From NCBI GenBank assembly GCA_012031455.1, contig JAAUTM010000103.1, positions 1 to 6,057 of the forward strand: DNA of 6,057 bases, in the 5' to 3' direction. The translations under genes and the position numbers were made by a program. The notes under the pieces were generated by a model. That model was not told the DNA's origin and did no database searches. It worked only from the letters and a program-made list of their open reading frames with translations. Of this stretch, positions 1 through 5,217 are shown in pieces (positions within the stretch are counted from its first letter, which is position 1; each line of letters starts with the position of its first letter). Origin of the DNA: Phycisphaerales bacterium. GTDB lineage: Bacteria; Planctomycetota; Phycisphaerae; Phycisphaerales; Phycisphaeraceae.

Positions 1-696
1 ACACCACCGGCCCGGACAGTGCGGTGGTCCCTGTACATCTGGGTCGTCTGCGTCATCCCGCTGACCAAGCTGGGTCACCTGCCACCGGCCTGACTCCCGA
101 TCCACCACCGTCAGTTGCAGCTCGCCTGTTTCACCGAATCCCAGCAGATGCACCGACTGCCCGGTGGGGTCGGCCGCAAGGTCATAAAATCCCCGCCGCT
201 GATTGTCGGTGGGAATATCCAGCATGAGTTTTCCATGACGGGCATCCACCAACCAGGCACTTTGTGAACCCACCGGCAGCAAGCCCAGCGTCCGGTCATC
301 GAGCATCGTCATTCGTGTCTGACGACGATCCGCAGGCGATACCCAAACAATCTGACCACCGGGAAGATTACGTTTGGCCACGCCCCGGTAACCCTGGTAA
401 ATCATCCCGTCGTCCTGATAAAGGGTCACGCCCCCTTCCATGCGCTCGGGCACCACAAATCGTCCCCTGATGCGTCCGGTTCTGCTCTCGGCCACGGTCA
501 CCCTGCGGTTGCCATCCACCCCGGTAATCACCCAGCCACCGACTACCGCCACCTCATCCACCGCCTGCTCTTCATACTTTCGTTGCCAAAGCAGCGTGCC
601 ATCCCCAGCGTCATACACGCGCAGCAAATCCACCAGTGATTGCGGGTCCAGCGTGACCAAAGCCACCAATCCATCACCCACCGCAACTCCGACCAT
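1..696 (-). CDS. Propeller/TPR protein, fragment 6: second beta-propeller continued, runs off the window
   Basis: From an ATG at 696 this frame is open to position 1 with no stop. It encodes clear propeller strands: 'VAVGDGLVALVTLDPQSL', 'LLRVYDAGDGTLLWQRKYEE', 'VAVVGGWVITGVDGNRRVTV', 'GGVTLYQDDGMIYQGYRG', 'SAWLVDARHGKLMLDI' and 'QSVHLLGFGETGELQLTVVD'. The ATG follows an in-frame TGA at 699-697 but is internal to the larger gene. Near the left edge the frame turns into 'GPPHCPGRWC'; the neighbouring frame gives 'GTTALSGPVV', a much better propeller strand. A further one-base loss in the CCC at 29-31 is therefore likely. Confidence 0.78.
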   Translation of the reverse strand, partial: MVGVAVGDGLVALVTLDPQSLVDLLRVYDAGDGTLLWQRKYEEQAVDEVAVVGGWVITGVDGNRRVTVAESRTGRIRGRFVVPERMEGGVTLYQDDGMIYQGYRGVAKRNLPGGQIVWVSPADRRQTRMTMLDDRTLGLLPVGSQSAWLVDARHGKLMLDIPTDNQRRGFYDLAADPTGQSVHLLGFGETGELQLTVVDRESGRWQVTQLGQRDDADDPDVQGPPHCPGRWC

Positions 697-3600
697 TCAT
701 CCCGGTCCCCCCCGGTACCCCCCGGTGCCCCCGGCTCCCGAACCCGCTTCCCCCGGTAGCCCTGGTTTGATCCTGCAATGCAGGCTTGCCCTGCCCATCG
801 CTGCCTGTCCCCGGGAGTTTGTAGGTCAAGGTCCATAGAGGTTTACCTGTCACCAGACCCAGGCCCGTCATTTCCTCACGCCCGGCGAGGATGGCGATGT
901 GACCATCCTGAAGCAACGTGGATTGACCCGGTGGCGCGTTCATGACCGATGCCCTTGAGCCGGATGCACCCCAGCGCACCAGGGCTACTGATTCCTCCGG
1001 GCCGCCGGGCATGGGCTGATCCCACAACACCCGTCCTGTGGCTGCCTCCACACACATCAAACTCGCCCTAGGCGAAGTGCCTCCGCTGATTCCATTGCGA
1101 CGTCTACGCCCCTGCTCCGAGGATGATGATTTTTGTATCACCAGCAGATTCTCAAGCATGAACTGTGACTGACTTGCTTCATACGGGGTCAGCAATTGAA
1201 ATCCCTGACCCTCCATCCGCCAAGCTGTCTGTTCTGCCACCGCCGACAAGCCTCGTGCCGCCACTGCCCCGGCCGGTTGGCTGATTGAATCTGACCCAGC
1301 GCACGATCCGCCAGTTCACCGGCTGCAATACTCTGACCATCAACTTCCACCATGGTCCCGGAATGCTCGGCTGCAAGTTGCTGCCAGCGTGCCATCGCCT
1401 GCTGGTACCACGACTCCTTCTCATACATCCGGGCCAGTGCGACCAAACCCGCAGCACGGACATCCTGAGCCTGACTCCGGCTGGCCGAAAGCAGTAAAAG
1501 TTCAGCTCGTTCAACATGGCCTCCCCCAGCCCTGCGCCTGGCTGCCTCCAACAAAGCCCGGACCCCCGCCTGGGTTTGAGGATGCGCGTCGAGCCACGGC
1601 CAGCAATCGTTCCACCGAGTTATTGGCGCGCACAGCATCCTGCAAGGCTGACTCCGCCAGGGGTGCCAACCTCGCACGCAGTTCCGGTTGCCGGGTGAGT
1701 AAATCCTCCAAGTGCGCCCCGGCCAGTTCAGCCACCTGCGCCAGGGCGGCATCCTTTTCCGTTCCTGCTGGCAGCATCAAACCCGAATCATCCAGCGCCA
1801 GCTCCCGCCAGATTTCCATCGCCTGCGGGTACTGCCCCATGCGTTCATGCAGCCGAGCCTGGGTGATGTTTAATCGAATTTCTTGCGCCTGTCCCCGCAC
1901 CCAGCGCCTGACTTCCAGCAAACGTGCATCCGCCTGTGCGACATCGCGCTCCGCCAGTTGCAGCAGACAATCCACCAGCAACGACCGGGCATTTTCATGC
2001 ACGATGCTCGAAGGTTGTTCCCGATTCAGAATGTAAAGCAGATCGTCGGCTGCCAGTGCATAAGCATCCATGAGCACCCGAATCTGGGCACGCTGGTAGC
2101 GGGCGTTCAAATCGCCACGGGCGATGGTGTGATCCAGTTGCGCCAGGCGATAGCGACTGTCGGTCAAGGCTGTGACACGCTCCATGCCCAGCACATAAAA
2201 GCGCTCGCCATCGGTGAAAAGGTTGCCCACCGGGTCGCTGCCATCGATGCTCAGATCAAACATCCGCAAGATTCGTCCGTCCTGTCGATCCAGTTCCACC
2301 ACCCTGCTGCCATCGGGCACCAGCAGCGATTGACGGGCAAGCAAGCCCCGACCTGCGGAGCGCTGCAGCGGAGTCCGCCAGCGCAGGCGCTGGTCATCCT
2401 TTAGCTCAGGCGACAGGTCATAGCAGGCCACATGGTCCCCAGCTCCGACCCAGATGTACTGTTCATCAAACCCCAATACATAACGCGCATTGCCACGCGG
2501 CAACTCCATCCTCATCTCACCTGTTGGGCATCCAGTGCCAGCAGATGATGGCTGTCCGATGAGGTGACCACCAGCATGGAACCGGACAAGAGCACCAGGT
2601 CATCATCCCAGCCCATGGGCGCAGGACTGATGTCCCGGTAACCACCCAGTGGGTTTAGCCTGTCCGCAATGCGCAGCGGTCGGGTGTATCTGCTTGCCCA
2701 TAACAAGGCCCCATCCATGGCGTCCACGGCAAGCACAACTCCCCGTCCCGTGGCTACAAAAATCCGATCATCCTGCACCGCCAGCCCCACCGGTGACCAG
2801 TCCGCACCGCCACCAAGAGGCCCCTGACAAAGATCGACCAGCCGTATCAGTTGGCCATCGACAGCCGACAGCCAGACCAGCGCCAGTTCATCTTCTTTTT
2901 CCGCCGCAACCACCAATTGATCGTGAACTTTCACCGGCAAACCGATGAAGCGGTAGGGTGAAGGTGGCGGAGCCGGCGGATTGCCGCGTCGGTTTCCAGG
3001 GGCAGGATTGACCTTCATCGGCAATGGCACAGCCGGTGGCAATGGCTCAGCTCCCGGGGTTGGAGCATCGGTATTTGAAAGATCAAAACTATCCTTGCGC
3101 CAAAGCACATTGCCGGTGCTCAGGTCGTAAGCGGCCAGCGTGTTGGGCGGGAGCGTGGCGGGCATGCGGCCAGGGAACATTCGCAAGGGCTGGCCCAACC
3201 CGGCTGCCTGCACTTGAGCCTCAATGGTGTAAATCGTCTGATCCATCAGACGCACGGCCCGATTCAGACGGTCCCCGAAAAATAAAATCTCCTCCGGATG
3301 CGTCGGCACAATTCGATCATTGTCACGCTGGATAAAACCCATTGTGTACTGGCCAGCGTTGGCCCAGAAGCGAGGCTCAGGTTCCAGCGACTCCCACGCG
3401 ACCTGGCCGCTCGCCACATCCAGCGCCCGCAGGGAACGATGGGTGCGAAACACCAGTAAACGTCCATCCCCCACCGCCTGAGCAGTAGGTTTCCATTGCA
3501 TTTTTTCCCATCGGCTGACAAGCTGGCCACGGTGCTGGAAGGATTGGTTGGAGTAGCGTACCTGCTCCTCCCCAGGCACCGGCGGAGCTGAAAGCTCATG

Positions 3601-4573
3601 CTCATCGGTCCACAAACGCAGCCAGACACGCCGTCCACCTGCGACGCTGGCATCATCATCCTTGACCGCATCGCCCATGGCTGAAGCTGCTTGTCCCTGT
3701 TTGGAAATCAAGCTCCCGAAGTATCCGCCCACAGGTGGCTTGCTGCGCTCCATGGGCGTGAGCGCCAGTTGGGTGATGATCTCCTGCACAGCCTGCACAT
3801 GAGGCTCACGCTGGCCGGCATCGGGCAGGCTTTGCGTCTGCTCCAAGGCTGCCCGCGCTGCAGAGAGTTCCCCCATCCGGACTTCGCACAGTGCCAACCT
3901 CAGCCAGATTTCCCCCTGCAGATTCGCAGGGGTGTGCCTTGATTCCACCAGACGTTTGAGCAGGCGTGAAGCTCCTGCGAAATCTCCCTGATCGAGTTTC
4001 AAACCTGCCAGTTGGTAGGCGGCCGCGTGACCGATGCTGCTGAAAAAATATTGCTCGGTTATTCGGGTCAGACGTTCCTGACTGAATCTGGCTCCGGGTT
4101 CTTCCCAGAGCGCCCCCGGCCGGACCATCCACCAGTAACCGGTACTCTTCCAAACCCTCGGCAGGCAATTGAGCCAGCAATGACAACACCTGGCCCGTGA
4201 TCGGCTGGTAGTGGCGGCCATCCGGTGAGACCAGTTCCCCACGGGTGGTTTCCAGCAAATGTCCAAGCAGCCCGATTCCCTCGCGATATTTTTTCTCGCC
4301 GATCAGTTCACTGGCTTTCCGCAAAAGTGTTTCGTGATCCGCACTCGTGGGCAGGGTCGCACCGGGAAGTTCCGTCCCCGTTTGACCCGGGCTGATGCGA
4401 TTGGCAAGCACCTGCGGGATCACCCCGGCGACGATCAGGATCAACACTGTCAGCACATACGCGATCATGCGCAGAAAGTGTGCGTCTTTCGATTTGATGG
4501 TGGCGCAGGACAACCGCACGGGCTTGTTTGCCCGCAGGTTTGCGGGAGGATGTGGATGCTGCTGCTGTTTCAT
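1..4573 (-). CDS. Giant PQQ-type beta-propeller / TPR protein, 3' end outside window, frameshifted
   Basis: At least ~1,520 residues after frame restoration, running off the left edge. Approximate order by frame-restored residue: basic N-terminus with a single hydrophobic helix (36-57, signal peptide or anchor); helical TPR-like region (80-260); first PQQ-type propeller (310-805); second TPR-like region (808-1100); second propeller (1115 onward). The propeller is recognised from repeated blades with the core 'LDxxTGxxxW' ('ALDVASGQVAW', 'AYDLSTGNVLWRKD', 'AVDAMDGALLW', 'VEAATGRVLW', 'VYDAGDGTLLW'). Such proteins are commonly named PQQ-binding-like or BamB-like, but this architecture is far longer than BamB and nothing shows that it binds PQQ or works in outer-membrane assembly. 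A scaffold or protein-contact role at the envelope is my inference. Start is the ATG overlapping the upstream stop. At least six frame changes interrupt it. Confidence 0.83.
674..1276 (-). CDS. Propeller/TPR protein, fragment 5: start of second beta-propeller
   Basis: The ATG at 1264 is internal; the frame makes sense from about 1276. Blade strands are seen ('FQLLTPYEASQSQFMLENLL', 'HIAILAGREEMTGLGLVTGK') with PQQ-type cores 'LMCVEAATGRVLWDQP' (about 1018-1060) and 'GLVTGKPLWTLTY' (about 825-865). A Ser/Arg-rich insert ('QKSSSSEQGRRRRNGISGG', about 1080-1137) interrupts a blade. The end is a Gly-rich linker ('TRATGGSGFGSRG') that runs into the 10-base tandem repeat at 701-740, where the frame is lost before TGA at 676-674. 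The exact point of frame loss cannot be fixed from this sequence. Confidence 0.75.
   Translation of the reverse strand, partial: PAGAVAARGLSAVAEQTAWRMEGQGFQLLTPYEASQSQFMLENLLVIQKSSSSEQGRRRRNGISGGTSPRASLMCVEAATGRVLWDQPMPGGPEESVALVRWGASGSRASVMNAPPGQSTLLQDGHIAILAGREEMTGLGLVTGKPLWTLTYKLPGTGSDGQGKPALQDQTRATGGSGFGSRGHRGVPGGTGMNGRSCGG
701..740. repeat. 10-base GC-rich tandem repeat in the propeller gene
   Basis: On the plus strand the unit CCCGGTnCCC occurs three times in direct succession at 701-710, 711-720 and 721-730 (variable base C, A, G), followed by a diverged copy, CCGGCTCCCG. The middle copy contains the palindrome GGTACC. On the coding strand it encodes a Gly/Pro-rich linker. Because the unit is not a multiple of three, gain or loss of one copy would shift the reading frame, and the long G/C runs are also prone to sequencing and polymerase slippage. 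The gene changes frame in or next to this tract. Confidence 0.8.
1189..1607 (-). CDS. Propeller/TPR protein, fragment 4: end of second TPR-like region
   Basis: This frame carries the continuation 'WLDAHPQTQAGVRALLEAAR', then 'VERAELLLLSASRSQAQDVR' and 'ALARMYEKESWYQQAMARWQ', all amphipathic helices with the small/large pattern of TPR repeats. Upstream of about 1607 the frame gives a Trp/Cys/Pro-rich peptide unlike its surroundings, so the apparent longer open frame (to 1752) is not genuine. After 'LGQIQSANRPG' the frame again becomes Trp/Arg-rich ('QWRHEACRRWQNRQ') before stopping. One missing base near 1266-1276 restores 'NRPGAVAARGLSAVAEQTAW' into fragment 5. Confidence 0.75.
1266..1276 (-). 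other. Frameshift site: missing base in GC-rich CCGGCCGGGG (propeller gene)
   Basis: An added base links 'LGQIQSANRP' with 'GAVAARGLSAVAEQ'. The tract consists of adjoining C and G runs, so the exact position is ambiguous. Confidence 0.62.
1511..2528 (-). CDS. Propeller/TPR protein, fragment 3: rest of first propeller and second TPR-like region
   Basis: An ATG at 2515 overlaps the preceding stop in an ATGA, mimicking a coupled gene. However, in this frame the bases just upstream read 'PTGEMRMELPRG', exactly the end of a PQQ-blade core whose beginning ('LALDA') is in fragment 2, so it is one protein. Further blades follow ('YIWVGAGDHVACYDL', 'VVELDRQDGRILRMFDL', 'FYVLGMERVTALTD'). From about 2150 the sequence becomes helical and Ala/Leu/Arg-rich with TPR-like pairs ('LLVDCLLQLAERDVAQADAR', 'ARLHERMGQYPQAMEIWREL'). 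Real signal stops near 1594-1603; the tail 'GPGFVGGSQAQGWGRPC' is out of frame. Confidence 0.8.
1594..1603 (-). other. Frameshift site: extra base (propeller gene)
   Basis: Removing one C from GGCCGTGG on the coding strand joins 'NNSVERLLA' to 'WLDAHPQTQAGV' in a continuous helical region. Confidence 0.6.
2512..4117 (-). CDS. Propeller/TPR protein, fragment 2: TPR-like repeats and first beta-propeller
   Basis: The open frame extends upstream to 4266, but real signal begins near 4117. Residues first form two TPR-like helical hairpins ('AAAYQLAGLKLDQGDFAGAS', then 'IWLRLALCEVRMGELSAARA'). From about 3640 the propeller starts, with blade cores 'RALDVASGQVAWE' (3391-3430), 'LAAYDLSTGNVLWRKD' (about 3095-3145) and 'VVLAVDAMDGALLWASR' (about 2688-2740). 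A Pro/Gly/Asn-rich insert (about 2960-3060, 'RRGNPPAPPPSP') probably forms a loop between strands. The frame ends with 'LALDAQQVR' and TGA, where the family pattern expects 'LDAxTGE': a frameshift, not a true terminus. Confidence 0.82.
2526..2528 (-). other. Frameshift site: missing base splitting a PQQ-blade motif (propeller gene)
   Basis: One more G in this plus-strand run of three turns 'LALDAQQVR-stop' into 'LALDAPTGEMRMELP', the canonical blade core. This is the best-supported junction in the window because the motif itself spans it. Confidence 0.82.
3806..4573 (-). CDS. Propeller/TPR protein, fragment 1: N-terminal anchor and first helical region
   Basis: From the ATG at 4573 the protein opens with a polar, Gln/His/Lys-rich tail ('MKQQQHPHPPANLR') and then a hydrophobic helix ('MIAYVLTVLILIVAGVIP'), read as an uncleaved anchor or long signal. 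A helical segment follows ('ETLLRKASELIGEKKYREGI', then 'YQPITGQVLSLLAQLPAEGLEEYRLLV'), typical of the tetratricopeptide-like part of large planctomycete propeller proteins. True coding signal ends near 4113-4117; the remaining part down to 3806 is low-quality out-of-frame peptide. Removing one G from the run of five gives 'DGPAGALWEEP', joining the next fragment. Confidence 0.77.
   Translation of the reverse strand: MKQQQHPHPPANLRANKPVRLSCATIKSKDAHFLRMIAYVLTVLILIVAGVIPQVLANRISPGQTGTELPGATLPTSADHETLLRKASELIGEKKYREGIGLLGHLLETTRGELVSPDGRHYQPITGQVLSLLAQLPAEGLEEYRLLVDGPAGGALGRTRSQIQSGTSDPNNRAIFFQQHRSRGRLPTGRFETRSGRFRRSFTPAQTSGGIKAHPCESAGGNLAEVGTVRSPDGGTLCSAGSLGADAKPARCRPA
4113..4117 (-). other. 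Frameshift site: extra base in a five-base C run (propeller gene)
   Basis: With four instead of five G on the coding strand, 'LLVDGPAG' continues directly into 'ALWEEPGARFSQERL', the helical region of the next frame. Confidence 0.7.
4570..4573 (-). promoter_or_regulatory. ATGA stop/start overlap (translational coupling site)
   Basis: Read on the minus strand, ATG (4573-4571) of the propeller gene shares two bases with the TGA stop (4572-4570) of the BatA-like gene. The bases just upstream (GGGACGCAGACG) offer only a weak purine-rich ribosome binding site, so re-initiation by ribosomes finishing the upstream gene is the likely route. An alternative start is the ATG at codon 36, directly before the hydrophobic helix. 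It would give a shorter signal-peptide-like N-terminus but leave a gap of about 105 bases. The upstream ATG is preferred because of the overlap. Confidence 0.7.
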
Positions 4574-5217
4574 CGTCTGCGTCCCATGCTCCATGCAAGG
4601 GTTTGTTCGCCCATGAGCACCAGAACCAGCAATAACAGAATCGGTCGCCAAAGGTCGATCTTCTGGTCGGCTTGACCGGGTAATCCGCTATCTGCCAGTG
4701 ATTGCAAGGTCATCCATGGTTCACCCACCTGCTTTTGCAGTTGATCCAGGTCCGCACGCTGCAACTGACCTTCCTCGCCGGGCAGATTCACGGCAAACGG
4801 AATGGTCACGGGCTGGCCCTCAAGGTTCCTGAGTCCCAATTCGTAGAAGCCTGTTTGATTCGTCGGCTCATGGGTGATGTGCAGGCGGTTGTCCGTTTCC
4901 CCAGCCTGAGCTGGCAGTCGCAGTGAACTACCCCCGGGGCTGGTCAGTTGAACTGTAAGCCCGTAAATCCCCGGGTCCAGTTCGTAGCGCAATGATTCAC
5001 CCACCCGCAGGTTCATGCCCCTGGCCCCAGGCACTGCAAGCTCCCGCACCAGTTCCAGCATCAGCACCACAAAACTTGGATCTCCCGCCCAATTGCTCCA
5101 GCCCTCATCCGTCCAGGTCATGAACCACAGGGCCTGACCTTTCCCCAAAGGCTGCTCCACCACCATCGGCTGCTGATCCGGGGTATCCAAAGCCAGCAAT
5201 GTCACCGGCTCATCCAC
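4570..5217 (-). CDS. BatA-like protein, fragment 4: C-terminal beta region and membrane helix
   Basis: A GTG at 5217 gives a 215-residue open frame, but this is almost certainly an internal codon of the larger gene. The start has 'VVEQPLGKGQALWFMTWTDE' and 'SFVVLMLELVRELA', the pattern seen after the amidotransferase-like domain in this family. A beta-rich domain follows ('SLRYELDPGIYGLTVQL', 'TNQTGFYELGLRNLEGQPV'), probably Ig-like. The C-terminus has a hydrophobic helix ('LWRPILLLLVLVLMGE', about 4591-4655) and ends in 'GRRR', which would place the preceding domains outside the cytoplasm with the basic tail inside. TGA at 4572-4570 overlaps the next ATG. Confidence 0.8.
   Translation of the reverse strand: MDEPVTLLALDTPDQQPMVVEQPLGKGQALWFMTWTDEGWSNWAGDPSFVVLMLELVRELAVPGARGMNLRVGESLRYELDPGIYGLTVQLTSPGGSSLRLPAQAGETDNRLHITHEPTNQTGFYELGLRNLEGQPVTIPFAVNLPGEEGQLQRADLDQLQKQVGEPWMTLQSLADSGLPGQADQKIDLWRPILLLLVLVLMGEQTLAWSMGRRR

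Noticed and set aside
543..673. Minus-strand frame rich in Trp, Met and Cys
   Set aside because: The neighbouring frame gives 'LVDLLRVYDAGDGTLLW', a clear blade. Only the part of this frame upstream of about 687 may belong to the real protein.
701..740. GC-rich repeat as a CRISPR array or transcription terminator
   Set aside because: Units are ten bases, contiguous and without spacers, and there is no stem-loop followed by a T run. It also lies inside coding sequence.
440..838. Plus-strand open frame rich in Pro, Thr and Ser
   Set aside because: It is antisense to clear propeller strands and to the Gly-rich repeat tract; its Pro-rich text is the mirror of the G/C runs.
1389..2404. Long plus-strand open frames (1389-2036 and 1883-2404)
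   Set aside because: They lie antisense to a well-supported helical/propeller region. Their translations are Ser/Pro/Arg/Cys-rich without domain pattern, as expected from mirrored GC-rich codons.
4308..4598. Minus-strand frame of 96 residues at the start of the propeller gene
   Set aside because: It overlaps the N-terminal anchor in another frame and lacks the hydrophobic helix; composition is that of an out-of-frame reading.
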